DNA of 64,000 nucleotides from Mycoplasma haemocanis str. Illinois. GTDB lineage: Bacteria; Bacillota_I; Bacilli_A; Mycoplasmatales; Mycoplasmoidaceae. Positions 52,442-62,702 of this stretch are shown here, piece by piece; the stretch's first letter is position 1, and every line of letters starts with the position of its first letter. The translations under genes and the position numbers were made by a program. The stretch spans positions 558,001-622,000 of the forward strand of contig NC_016638.1 of NCBI RefSeq assembly GCF_000238995.1, read 5' to 3'. The notes beneath the pieces were generated by a model that had not been told where the DNA came from, did not search any database, and saw only the letters and a program-made list of their open reading frames with translations.

Positions 52442-52831
52442 GATGGTGGAAAACAGACTGAAGGTGGGGAATCAACACAAAAGCAAGCAGAGGGGGGGTC
52501 AGAATCGTCTGATGCACAAGGACCAAGTGAAGGTGATGACTCAAACTCAGATACAGATAAAAGCAACGAGGGTAGTGTAAAAGAGGAGGGCGGAAATGAA
52601 CAAGGAAAAGATGGTGAAAGTAATGGCGATGAAGCTGGGAAAAATGAAGAAGTTGGTGGTGGTGTCACTGAAAATGGATCTACTAATGCAGAACATAATC
52701 ATGCCTCTGGTACCGCTTACGGAACACGTGATGCGGCTATGACTCAACGGGAAGTGGAAAATGCAAGACATCTAACGGACGAATTAAAAACTCGATTAAA
52801 TGAATTGCTGCAACTAACGTCAAATAGTTAA
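52226..52831 (+). CDS. Family M acidic Ser/Gly-rich surface-type protein
   Basis: 201 aa. MPILYAKLLKVGGPILTGIGG, EEKLEDRFKTKALSDEDPTIKEWKDRNESDQEGDGEGSPDGG; core GESTQKQAEGGSESSDAQGP...; tail GVTENGSTNAEHNHASGTAYGTRDAAMTQREVENARHL, close to the gene at 47778. Front and upstream DNA belong to the 367-base direct repeat. Confidence 0.92.
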
Positions 52832-52928
52832 ATCTCTTTCCCCATTATTTATCGTGGCAGTATCCATTCTTTGAATTAAAAGCTAGGCTTGATTTTTTAA
52901 GAAATACACAGATCTTTAGACTTATATT

Positions 52929-53540
52929 ATGTCTATATCTACCACCAAATTGCTAAAGGTAGGTGGTCCAGCATTAACTGGGATAGGAGGAGTTATCGCC
53001 ACTTCTTCTTTGGTTTCTAAGAGTGCGGAAGAAAAACCAGAAGAAAGATTTAAGACTGCCGCTTTAAAAGATGATGAACCTTCTATAAAAGAGTGAAAGG
53101 ATCGTAACGAAAGCGATCAAGAGGGTAACGGCGAAGGAAGTGGAGAACCCGGTTCAACATCTGAAGAACAACCGTCATCATCTAAAGGCGATCAAGCCAG
53201 TTCTGACAACGGAAAAGAAGGGGTAGAAACAAGTGATAAAAATGGAGATGATCAGGATTCTGCATCAACGTCACCGGATGATAAAGGAGAAGGAGAAAAT
53301 AGTGACGATGAATCTACATCGGAGGAAGGAACCGAGAGTGAAATTAGCTCAACAGATGATTCTTCAGGGACGGGAGTTACAGAAAATGGATCTGCTGATG
53401 CAACTTACAATCATGCTTCCGGTACAGCTTATGGAACTAGAAATGAAGCTATGACACGACAAGAATTTGAAAGGACCGTTAAGATGAAGGATGATTTGAC
53501 GAATTTAAGAGATCAACTATCATCACTATTCAACACTTAA
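52929..53540 (+). CDS. Family M acidic Ser/Gly-rich surface-type protein
   Basis: 203 aa; intact version of the disrupted gene at 47148. MSISTTKLLKVGGPALTGIGG, RFKTAALKDDEPSIKEWKDRNESDQEGNGEGSGEPGS; core with SSSKGDQASSDNGKEG, DDESTSEEGTESE; tail GVTENGSADATYNHASGTAYGTRNEAMTRQEFERTVKM. AALKDDEPS replaces KALSDEDP only in these two. Confidence 0.93.
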
Positions 53541-53557
53541 ACTTTTAAATTAATACT

Positions 53558-54160
53558 GTGCCCTTAATAACCTCTAAATTATTGAAAGTTGGAGGACCGA
53601 TATTGACTGGAATTGGGGGTGTAATAGCTACTTCGTCTCTAATCTCTAAAAGTGCTGAAGAGAAACCGGAAGAGAAGTTAAAGACTAAAGCTCTTGCGGA
53701 TGAAGATCCAAAAATAAAGGAGTGAAAAGATAGGGACGAAAGTGACGGAAATCAAGGTGAAGGGGGTGCAAATTCTTCAGAAGAATCAGCTATTTCCACA
53801 AATCAGAGCGACCAGGAAGGTTCAACATCTAATAATCCAAGTTCACAGGGGGCGACGGAGTCTTCTGATGATGATGATGATGAAAAAGGTGAAGAAGACA
53901 ATTCTTCTAAAGAGGGAGATAATACTTCTTCAACAACAGGGGACGGCAAAACTGAAGAAGATAGTGAAGGAGAACAAAAACCTGAAGGGAGCGGTGTTAC
54001 TGATTCTGGATCAGAGGATGCCAATCACAACAACGCATTAGGTAACGCTTATGGAAATATAGATAGAGCTATGACTGCTCACGAAGTTGAAAAAACCAAA
54101 CAACTTAAAAGTAACTTAGAGGGATTATTAGGAGATCTTAAAGGACTAGTTTGAGATTAA
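53558..54160 (+). CDS. Family M acidic Ser/Gly-rich surface-type protein, GTG start
   Basis: 200 aa. The GTG start and preceding 18 bases (CTTTTAAATTAATACTGTG) copy those of 47778, while the tail (EDANHNNALGNAYGNIDRAMTAHEVEKT) copies 48481/51412: a clear front/tail mosaic. Core includes DDDDD coded by five GAT (53867-53881). Ends GLVWD. Confidence 0.92.
53867..53881 (+). repeat. (GAT)5 microsatellite in an M gene core
   Basis: Five in-frame GAT codons giving Asp5 followed by GAA. Unit changes would alter core length without breaking the frame. Confidence 0.85.
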
Positions 54161-54201
54161 TTCCCTTCCCTACCTATTTGTTACGATGTTTAATTTCAAT
54201 C

Positions 54202-54568
54202 TTTCACATAAGACTTCTTAAAAGGCAGAGGAAAATTTCAGAATAAATAAGTTATTATCCACTTCGTAGAATAGGGGATCCTAAACATAATTTTTGGATA
54301 AGAGGTTTGGTTTGCTAGTCATCATCCTTAGAGAACACGCAAATATCTGCTTATGCCTATACTCTACGCTAAGCTTCTGAAGGTAGGTGGCCCTATATTA
54401 ACTGGAATTGGGGGAGTGATAGCCACTTCCTCTTTGGTTTCTAAAAATGCTGAAGAGAAACTAGAAGATCGATTTAAGACTAAGGCCCTTTCGGATGAAG
54501 ATCCAAAAATAAAGGAGTGAAAGGATAGAAATGAAAGTGATCAAGAAGGGGATGGTGAGGGAAGTCCT
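54202..54568 (+). repeat. Long direct repeat, copy 2 (spacer plus front of an M gene)
   Basis: Second copy of the 52075-52441 repeat, 2127 bases downstream. Between the copies lie one M core/tail and two further M genes, so recombination between them would delete or duplicate about 2.1 kb. Confidence 0.9.
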
Positions 54569-54961
54569 AATAACGGGACAGAGGGTGAAGGACAAATGCA
54601 GAACGCAAGTAATTCGGAATCAGAATCAACTGGCGAACAAACAGATAGTAAGGGTTCTGAAGATTCAAAGAGCGCGGGAGAAGAAGGTGAAAAGTCTACC
54701 GATGAAGGGGAGAAATTATCTGAAGGAGCAAGTGAAGATACTGCTGGAACAGGAGATAATGAAGGAACAGAAAGTGAATCATCCAGTGATGGTGTCACCG
54801 ACAATGGAACAAATACTGCAGAAAATAATCACGTCGCAGGTACCGCTTGAGGAACGCGTGATTCAGCCATGACTCAACAAGAAGTTAATAATGCGAAACA
54901 TCTAAAGGGAGAATTAGAAACTCAATTAAGTGAATTGCTAAGACTAGCAGGAGTTGTTTAA
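54353..54961 (+). CDS. Family M acidic Ser/Gly-rich surface-type protein
   Basis: 202 aa. Front identical in pattern to 52226 (MPILYAKLL ... RNESDQEGDGEGSP). Core EGEGQMQNASNSESESTGEQTDSKGSEDSKSAGEEGEKST; tail GVTDNGTNTAENNHVAGTAWGTRDSAMTQQEVNNAKHL. The usual Tyr of GTAYGT is Trp (TGA instead of TAC), the only such change among the M tails. Confidence 0.92.
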
Positions 54962-55043
54962 ATTCATCTTTCTCATGATTTGTCATTACAATATAAATTA
55001 TTTAAATTAAAAACTTGACTTCCTAATATACAGATCTTTTGGT

Positions 55044-55640
55044 ATGTCTATAACAGCCGCTAAATTATTAAAGATAGGTGGTCCGACATTAACAGGGATA
55101 GGAGGGGTTATAGCTACTTCTTCTTTGGTTTCTAAAAGTGCTGATGAGAAATCAGAAGAGAAGTTAAAGACTAAAGCGTTATCTGATTCAGATCCAACAA
55201 TAAAAGAATGAAAGGATCGTGATGAAAGTAATTCTGATGGTCAACAAGAAGGGGGTGGAGGTGAAAATACAGGATCTGAAACAGAAGGATCTTCACAACC
55301 ATCGGGAGCTGGGGATAGTGAATCTTCGGAAAGTTCACAATCGGAGAGTGGAGAGGGAGGTCCTGATTCTGGCAGCCCCCCTTCGGATGATACTGTCTCA
55401 GAAGGTGAAGCAGCAGAGAGTTCAGGCGGGGATGAAGAAGAATCTGGTTCGAAAGAAAACGGGGAAGGAGCGCAGGGTTTAGAAAATGGAACCACTGATG
55501 CTCAGCACGTGCATGCTCATGGAAATGCCTATGGAACGCATGATAAAGCTATGACTAAACAGGATGTCGAGAATGTAAGAACCACAAGAGATTCTCTGCA
55601 ATCTGCATTAGAACAATTAACTTCTATGTTCTCCAAATAG
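55044..55640 (+). CDS. Family M acidic Ser/Gly-rich surface-type protein
   Basis: 198 aa. MSITAAKLLKIGGPTLTGIGG, KALSDSDPTIKEWKDRDESNSDGQQEGGGGENTGS; core more Gly/Pro-containing (EGGPDSGSPPSDD); tail ENGTTDAQHVHAHGNAYGTHDKAMTKQDVENVRT with several His. Last gene of the main M cluster. Confidence 0.92.
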
Positions 55641-55711
55641 AGTCGTTAGAAAAATTAAAACTGACAGAATAAAATACCTTCCGATTCCTTATATAATTTG
55701 AAACGGATTTA

Positions 55712-56161
55712 TTGTTTTTATTAAACGCAATAAAGTGTTGTGGAATAGTTCTAACAACTGCTATTGTTGGAAACAACTTAATTAATAAGCTTGGTTCTAA
55801 AAAGAAGATTCTAGTTTCTGGAAAGTCAAAAAGACCTAACGTATATACAAAAAGATTAGACAAATCATCATTAGTAAAATTGGATGATAACTATTTCTCA
55901 AAAAAGGAAAACAAGTGCACTATCCACAGGATTGATTCTCCAACCAAAAATAAAGCCTCCATTATAGAAAGTTTTGAATTTAATTCTCTAGTTAAGAAAA
56001 TTAAAGATAAGAAGTTCTTAAAAGTCATTCATGATGTGTGCAACAAGGGAAGTAAAAATGTCTATATCTATCGAAAATCACATCGTTGGATATATGAAGA
56101 GCAGACACAAAGACATTTATTATTAAATCACAACTCTAAGATGGCTTATCGGATAAGATAA
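55712..56161 (+). CDS. Remote family I protein, TTG start
   Basis: 149 aa. TTG 55712 is the only start codon after the in-frame TAA upstream. FLLNAIKCCGIVLTTAIVGNNLINKL is the hydrophobic segment with paired Cys. KCTIHRIDSPTKNKASIIESFEFNSLVKKI, FLKVIHDVCNKGSKNVYIYRKSHRWIYEE can be laid over CRIHKLI ... IQEICEKVGDKDIFIRNPNGEGWKYID of the genes at 22805-25536. More basic than those. Confidence 0.8.
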   Translation: MFLLNAIKCCGIVLTTAIVGNNLINKLGSKKKILVSGKSKRPNVYTKRLDKSSLVKLDDNYFSKKENKCTIHRIDSPTKNKASIIESFEFNSLVKKIKDKKFLKVIHDVCNKGSKNVYIYRKSHRWIYEEQTQRHLLLNHNSKMAYRIR

Positions 56162-56942
56162 CACATCTAATCTTGGATAGACCTCAAAAACTCCTTCATT
56201 AGAAAATTCCTTATCTTTCTGTTCATTACATCAATTTTTTAATCCCTCTTCAGAATACTTATTTATGACATTGGGATCCTTTATTTCATAGTACTTTTTT
56301 CACAATTGAGAGTCATATATAGATTCGGTAATCATCTTCTCCCCATTAATCTTTAATGGTCTTGAATTTCTTAGAAGAACAAAATATCAGTAGGTTTCTG
56401 AAGTAAAGAACTCTCGCATAAATCTTTCAACTTCCCATAAGTCTCTTCTAAATTCTCTTTAGGAGTACCTCCTTCTTGATTTGGGGGAGTCGTTGAATAC
56501 CCTATTAACTCTTTAAAACCATCAATATGCTTCCTAAATAAGAATGAAACTTTGTATTGTTTCTTCGGAATCTGCATTCTGTATTAATCAATCCAAGCTC
56601 CCAGATTTCTGAATTATTTTTCCCTTAATAGTGAAGATTATCTACGCACACCAAAGAAGCGTATTTTGAATGCTTTTCATAATCCTCCTTTGGTACATCA
56701 CTGCTTAATCTTTTCTATATCAGATCCAACCCCCCAACCACTCTCTATTTTCTTCTAAAACAGCATTCCAAAACTTATTATCCTCCCATCTAATCAACTT
56801 AAGTCCAGATCACTCTAAGTATTCCTTAATATTCTTGGGCCTTAAATTACCAAAGCAATACCAACTACCCAAACCTACTCCACTAAAGCCCAATAAGAAG
56901 AAGTTTTCAATGGGAAGTTCTCTAATTTTTAAGTCTCATCAT
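56162..56942 (-). pseudogene. Decayed L4-type three-module gene
   Basis: No single frame is open, but consecutive pieces in different frames match the intact gene at 57465 in order: ENFFLLGFSGVGLGSWYCFG, RPKNIKEYLEWSG; DIEKIKQWCTKG; YEKHSKYASLVCVDN; TIKGKIIQKSGSLDWL; KKQYKVSFLFRKHIDGFKELIGY ... DLCESSLLQKPTDILFF (stop TAA, 56371-56373); LWKKYYEIKDPNVINKY, KNWCNEQKDKEFSNEGVFEVYP. At least four frame changes and a possible original ATG at 56942 are visible. This accounts for the whole 866-base gap between + genes. Confidence 0.85.
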
Positions 56943-57027
56943 AAATTTATTTACATTCCACAATGAAGTAGATGTTCTTATAATTAAAGTTATCAGAGAA
57001 ACTAAAAAGGCCTTTCCTTAGTAGTTT

Positions 57028-57462
57028 TTGAAACTTAGGTTCCTTATACCCGCTGCGTTGAGTGGCTTGGTGGTAATAGGGGCTCTTATACATTCCAATT
57101 TTTCCGAACCTTTATTAGAACTAGAAGAATTATCTTTTAATTTAGAAAGAGAAGAAACGGGTTGTATAGTCTATACCGTAAAAAGAGATATCTACTCCGG
57201 GGGTGCGTATGGAGTAAAGGAGATCTTAGACGCTAAAGGTAGAAATTTATTCTTAGCATCTATCGATCCGTCACAGAAAAACTTTATAAAGGATGTAAAT
57301 GATGCTTGTGCAGGGGAAAATAATAAGGAGAGCGTTAAATCGGGAAATATCTCTAAAGTTTACGTCTATAAACGTGAAAACGGGGATTGAATATATTCCA
57401 AAGATTTACAGCATAACTGAACTGGAATAAAAGGTATGGTTAATCGATCTGGAAGAAGATAG
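57028..57462 (+). CDS. Remote family I-like protein, TTG start
   Basis: 144 aa. A TAG lies two codons upstream of TTG 57028, leaving it as start. KLRFLIPAALSGLVVIGALIHSNF is hydrophobic. GCIVYTVKRDIYSGGAYGVKEILDAKGRNLFLASIDPSQKNFIKDVNDAC ... KVYVYKRENGDWIYSKD resembles family I in order: Cys motif, D-(A/V)C, then (V/I)-(Y/F)-(V/I) and a W-Y ending. Two bases from the convergent L4 stop. Confidence 0.78.
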
Positions 57463-57464
57463 TC

Positions 57465-58343
57465 CTATTTATCTTTCAAACACCTAAATCTAAATTTTGG
57501 ATAAATATTGCTAAATATTCCCTCATCAGAAAACTCCTTCTTCTCCATAGCTTCACATCAGTCTTTTAAATCATCTACCCTCATACTAAAACTAGATCGA
57601 TCAGGATCCTTCGTTCATGAAGCCTTGTCTTTTATTTCTTCATACTTTGCATTTAACTCTGACGAATTATTACCGTCAGTAAGAAGTAAATTTTTTTCAT
57701 TTTGATTCTCTATTAACTCCTTAACGGTGTGAAATTTAGTGGGAGAGCAAAGGAGCTTAACATTATCCACCAAAACATCCTCAGGCTTAGATGCAAGGGA
57801 CTTTTTGCATCATGCCTCCAAAGCCTTTCCGGCATCTTTTATATTCTCCTTAATTTCTTGTCCCAATTCTTGTTTTGGAGGAATAAATCCTATTAAAGCA
57901 AGAACGCCATCTATGTGTTTCTTAAATATATAAGATATCCTGTATTCCTTATCTTTAGATTCCTGTGAATCATTAATAAGAGAATCTATATTACCATCCT
58001 GTTGAATTATCTTAGCCCTTACTGTCTGAGGATTATTAACGCATATCTTAGAAGCATCATCTTTAAAGGATTCATAATCGGTAGAAGGTAAGTGAGAAGA
58101 GCATCAAGACTCTATATCTTCCTCTTTAGGATCCAGTTTCTTGGTTCTGGATACTATTATTGATTTATGCTCATCCAAAATAGCCTTTCAAATATAACCT
58201 CCTTTTTTCGAAGCCAATTCAAAACCTTGTCATTCTAAATATTGTTGCAAGTCTTTTGGTCTAAGTACAGAAAAACTATACCATCCTCCAAAGCCGACAG
58301 CACTTAAAGCTGATATGGCAAAAATAGGCAATAGCTTAGCCAT
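57465..58343 (-). CDS. Family L4 three-module surface-type protein
   Basis: 292 aa from ATG 58343, the longest intact frame here. PIFAISALSAVGFGGWYSF; RPKDLQQYLEWQGFELA, SWCSSHLPSTDYESFKDDASKICVNN; YRISYIFKKHIDGVLALIGF, AWCKKSLASKPEDVLVDNVKLLCSPTKFHTVKELI; DWCEAMEKKEFSDEGIFSNIYPKFRFRCLKDK. Serves as the reference for the decayed copy at 56162. Confidence 0.93.
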
Positions 58344-58345
58344 GC

Positions 58346-58966
58346 CTATTGATTAGGTAAAGAATTAAAAGCCTCTTCAGTACATCACATCTTAGATTTC
58401 TTTAAATAAGAATCAAAACTCTCTTCCCAATGAGACTTCTCTATAATGGTCTTACAATTATCCCTAAGGGTACTTCAATTATTAGAAGTAGAGTCTGTAA
58501 GATTTAAGGACTCTATTTGCTTATCCCCTTTCCCGTTAGTAACATAAGAAGTTGCTAATTTAGTTCACTTATCTTGGTGGGTGGTATCCTTGGTATTCAA
58601 AACCTTAAATCCTAATTTAGATAATCTCTCAGATACTCCCTGTGGAACCACACAATATAATTTGGCCTTTTTATAATCTAAATCAGAAGTCTTATCTTTG
58701 GAAATAAGATTCTTACAAATCGACTTTAATTGTGCTTCATCTATATTGGCAGTATTGGACTCTTTCTTCTCGTTGTACTTACTAAAAGAAGTTTTTCATT
58801 GATCAGTGTGTGAATTATTTAATAACTCGTAATTCTCGCTGATTAACCTAGTTCCTACAGTTTCCTTTTGAGAATTAGAGAAAACTCCATAATGATATAG
58901 ACCATAGGTACCTAGTCCAGTTGTGCCAGTTCCTACAGCTAAAAAAGCCAATTTTGACAGTGTCAC
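58346..58966 (-). CDS. Family A2 two-module surface-type protein, GTG start
   Basis: 206 aa. GTG 58966; CTG two codons later would align with paralogue ATGs but is a rarer start. LAVGTGTTGLGTYGLYHYGVF, RLISENYELL, ICKNLISKDKTSDLDYKKAKLYCVVPQGVSERLSKLGFKVL, DNCKTIIEKSHWEESFD, MWCTEEAFNSLP. An A2 gene on the - strand, far from the + strand array. Confidence 0.88.
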
Positions 58967-58970
58967 CTAC

Positions 58971-59591
58971 CTATTTAACCAATTTATCTGCCTCTTGTCT
59001 AGTACATCAAGATTTAAGGTTACTGAATAAGGTGTCAAAATCAGCCTCCACAGTCTCCTTCTTAGAAATCTCTCCACACTTGGTTCTTAAATCCTTTCAT
59101 TTATCGGAACTAGAAAAGGTCAAATTGGAAATGGAATTTCTTCCTGATTTTTCATAAGCCACTTGCAACTTCTCCCAATGCTCCTTATCTTCATCTCCAC
59201 TACCATTCACATTCAATAAAGTAAATGAGCTAGCAATCAAGTGGGATTCTAAAGTCTTAGCTACAGTACATCACCTTCTAGCTTTAGAATAACTCTGAGA
59301 AGTAGAACTATCTTCCGATAAAGCCTTACTACATGAGGCCTTTAAATCCTCTAAAGTAACTTCAACATTAGCAGCAGTAAACCGCGCTTCTGAATCGCTC
59401 TTCTTACTATTGTACTTAGCCAGCATAGCTGATCATTCTGAATCAGAAGAGATAAGGTTAAAATGCTCTTCCTTCAACTTATCAGCCACACTAACCTTCT
59501 TATTTGTAGAGATATTCTTAACCAAAGCAACAGTTCCTGCTATTCCTCCTACAGAGGCTACGGATACCGCCCCTACCTTCAATAAATTCAT
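58971..59591 (-). CDS. Family A1 two-module surface-type protein
   Basis: 206 aa. VSVASVGGIAGTVALV, VADKLKEEHFNLI, SCSKALSEDSSTSQSYSKARRWCTVAKTLESHLIASSFTLL (TVAK replaces VVPT), TKCGEISKKETVEADFDTLFSNLKSWCTRQEADKLVK. A divergent A1 member; ATG overlaps the stop of the next gene upstream by one base. Confidence 0.92.
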
Positions 59592-60211
59592 TACTTCTTA
59601 TCAGAACACCATGTAGATAGCTTGTCTAAATAGTAGTCATAATCAACATCCCATCTATCCTTGTCCAAATGCTTCTTACATTCATCTCTCAATTTCTTCC
59701 ATGTATCCGCTCCAGACTGAGTATCCACTTTAAAATCCTTAATGGCATTATTCCCTCCGTTCCTATATCTTTCCTCTAATGAAGTTCATTTACTCTTATC
59801 TCCTGAATTATCATCATCACCCTCTGTCTTTAGGAGATTAAATTTCAAGTCCCCCAACCTTTCTCGAATACTCCTAGGGACAGTACATCAAAGCTTTACC
59901 TTTGAATACAAGTCATCATTTATTTCCTTATCGATATACGATTCACAACTTCTCTTAAGATCCTCTAAAGATATTGTGTCCGTACCTATATTAAACCGTT
60001 TATTTGGGGTATTCTTCGCTTCATTGTACTTTGTCAAGACTTTGTTTCAATTGGTAGAATCGTCAGCTGACAATAGAGCGTAACCTTCCTTTTTTAACTT
60101 ATCCCTTATGGTAGCAGAAAGCTTAGAGTTTGAATATGCAAAATAAATACCTCCCCCAGCTGCACTAACAGTACCTAATGCCCCCAGAAGATACAGACTA
60201 TTAGAAGACAT
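59591..60211 (-). CDS. Family A3 two-module surface-type protein
   Basis: 206 aa. LLGALGTVSAAGGGIYFAY, TIRDKLKKEGYALL, SCESYIDKEINDDLYSKVKLWCTVPRSIRERLGDLKFNLLKTEGDDD, DECKKHLDKDRWDVDYDYYLDKLSTWCSDKK. With 13766 and 60845 it shares IKDF ... DTWKKL and a Trp in the last module. One-base overlaps on both sides. Confidence 0.92.
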
Positions 60212-60852
60212 TAAGCTCCTACCCCTCCGACAGTTCCTGCTTTAGTACAAAAAGTATCGAAGTTAGATATAGATCCCTCAAATATATCTGAAGCTATCCC
60301 TTTACACTTCTCAAACATCTTAGTTTTTCAATTATTCGCATTGGCATCATTCCCTCTAGCATCAAATATCTCCCTAAATCCCTTGTACAGATTTTCTCTA
60401 GAAGATGAATTGAAAGTATTCCAATGGCTCGAAAGATCCGTATCAGCACCTACTAAAGTCTTTCCACCCGGAATTTTATCCCCATTATTGAAAGAACAAA
60501 AGCTCCTGAAATCATGAAAGTCATCTTCGCCGTCTATTGATTTTGAATAAATCTCCTCACATCCCCTCTTTAGAGAGGCCTTTGCTTCATTTTCCTTACC
60601 TCCATTCTTCTCCGCTTTAGCCCTAACTAAATGGGAGTTTTTTGGATTAGAAGAAGATGTAGCCAAAAAATTCAACTTAGTGGTTCAAATACCATCATCT
60701 GAATTAGTATCTAAAAGAGCCTTACCGTACTTTTCCCTAAAAGCTACCTTAGCCGCTTCTGGAGTCTTATTCCAATAATGAATCCCGACAACTCCAAGAC
60801 CAACACCCCCAGCTCCCAGAGTGCCTAGAGAAAGAAATAAAGTTTTACTCAT
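60211..60852 (-). CDS. Family H (variant) two-module surface-type protein
   Basis: 213 aa. LSLGTLGAGGVGLGVVGIHYW, AFREKYGKALL, RGCEEIYSKSIDGEDDFHDFRSFCSFNNGDKIPGGKTLV, KCKGIASDIFEGSISNFDTFCTKAGTVGGVGA. Compared with the + strand H genes the Trp-Cys is missing and FCSFNNGDKI replaces YCAK; that phrase recalls YCG-N-GDKI of family J. Confidence 0.92.
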
Positions 60853-61450
60853 GTGAAGAACATCAAACCGTCGCCTTCTTTAAAAAGTAGTCATACTCGG
60901 CATCTCATTTATCCTTAGCGATATATCCTTTGCATGCAGCTTGTAACTTTTTCCAAGCCTCAGCTTCTTCTGGGGTAGGAATGGTAAAGTCCTTTATCTT
61001 TTGATTCTCAGTTGCATCTTTGTATTTATCTTTCAAAAGATTTCACTTACTCTTATCATCCTCCCCATCTGTCTTAAGAGTACTAATCCCTAAATCCTCT
61101 AATCTCTGTTGTACATTCCTAGGAACGATACATCACAACTTAACCTTTTCATAAAGGGAATTATCACTAGAAGTCAAAGCACTCTCACACTTCTCCTTTA
61201 AGGCTTGATCAGTTACAGTACCAGAAAGATCTGAGAACTTCTTGTCGGAAGTAGTTTTTTCATTGTTATATTTTTCAACAACGGAAGATCAATTGCCATT
61301 TGAAGAATCCATAATTAAGTGCTTTTCTCCTCTTAATTTGCTTCTAAGAGTTGTTTCTGAAGTCTTAAAGAAAGTATTGTTGATTAAATAGGCTCCAGCC
61401 CCAGAAACACCTATAACCCCCAATCCTCCCAGCACATATAGATAATTCAT
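60845..61450 (-). CDS. Family A3 two-module surface-type protein
   Basis: 201 aa. LGGLGVIGVSGAGAYLI, TLRSKLRGEKHLIM, KCESALTSSDNSLYEKVKLWCIVPRNVQQRLEDLGISTLKTDGEDD, AACKGYIAKDKWDAEYDYFLKKATVWCSSHE. Its 3' end overlaps the next gene by 8 bases, as at 12419 and 16314. Confidence 0.92.
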
Positions 61451-61458
61451 TTTGTAGT

Positions 61459-62061
61459 TTACTTAGTACAAAACTCTTTAAAGTTGGGAATCTCGCCCTC
61501 AAAGATTTCCAAAGCTAACCTCTTACACTCAGATAACATGGCTTCTTGTCACTTAGTGTCTGGAGAGGTTCCCGATGGTTTAGCTATTTCCTTAAATCCT
61601 TTCTGAAGTTGATCAGAAGTCTTCCCATTAAAAGTGTCTTTCTTATTAGTAAAATCCCCATTCTCAGTAACTACCGATTTTGAAGCATCAATCTTATCTC
61701 CATTATTAAAAGAACAAAAATTCTTAAAGTCTTCAAAGAATCCACTGTCTAAGGCTTTATTGTGAATATCTAGGCAACCTTTCTTTAAAGATTCCTTTGC
61801 ATCAGCATCCTTGTTATCCTTCTTGTGCTTTTTAGCATTCAATAAATCCAAATGTCTAGGATTTGTAGAATCCACGCTTAAAGCTGTCAACTTCTTATCC
61901 AAAGTAGCATCATTACTTAGAAAGCCATTAATGGCCAAAGAATACTTAGACTTGAAACTCTCCTTAGGAGCTTCAGAAAATTTCCTTAATCCTAAATAAC
62001 CTGCTCCAGAAACTCCTGCCAACCCAACGAATCCCAGTCCTGCTTTTAAAAGAAGAGACAT
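61459..62061 (-). CDS. Family H (variant) two-module surface-type protein
   Basis: 200 aa. LGFVGLAGVSGAGYLGL, SFKSKYSLAIN, KGCLDIHNKALDSGFFEDFKNFCSFNNGDKIDASKSVV, ECKRLALEIFEGEIPNFKEFCTK. Pairs with 60211; the order H variant then A3 repeats (61459-60845 and 60211-59591), implying a duplicated two-gene unit. Confidence 0.92.
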
Positions 62062-62702
62062 TAGTTAGATTTACAAAAACGCTCTTGGTTTTTAAATTCA
62101 AGAGAATCAGTACCCATAAATGGTTCTTTCTTTATTCCATCACACCAATTTTTAATAGTCTCTCTATGGCTCTGATTAAAGGAAGTTCCACCAGATAAAG
62201 TGGTCTTCAATTGGAAAAGAGCATCCACCAATCCTTCTTGATGAGACTTTAAGGAGTTTAGTGGGGTATCTCACTTGTTATTGGATGAATCAGCAGTGTT
62301 TTCACTATTTCAATTCTGAGTAGAACTAGCCTCAGAATTAGTCTTAGAGCAGTAGTTTTTAAAGTCGTCCTTATACTCTGAGTTTTCAACAGGAGACTCA
62401 TAGATCTCCTTACATCCTTCTCTCATTAACCTCTTAGCCTCCAATTCATTAGGAGAAGTTTGCTTAGTTGCCTCATCATAAGCCTTAACTAATTTAGTAT
62501 GCTTCTTACCTGCATTGGTTTTTAAAGCGGTATATTTACTATCTCAAAAGGAATCATGTTTAGATGTATCTAAAAGAGCATACTTATATTTATCCGAGAA
62601 AGTTACTACCTTAGACTCTCACGGTTTAAGAATGAATAAAGCTCCTGTACCTACTCCTGCAACACCCACTCCACCCAAAGACAAAATTAAAACTTTACTC
62701 AT
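62061..62702 (-). CDS. Family H two-module surface-type protein
   Basis: 213 aa. LSLGGVGVAGVGTGALFIL, TFSDKYKYALL, EGCKEIYESPVENSEYKDDFKNYCSK, KNWCDGIKKEPFMGTDSLEFKNQERFCKSN. Standard H form, on the opposite strand from the array at 9094-15039. First gene of the leftward transcript that reaches 57465. Confidence 0.92.

Noticed and set aside
47148-55640. CRISPR-like or spaced-repeat array in the M region
   Set aside because: Repeated parts are coding fronts and tails of ~200-codon genes with variable coding cores, not short direct repeats with uniform spacers.
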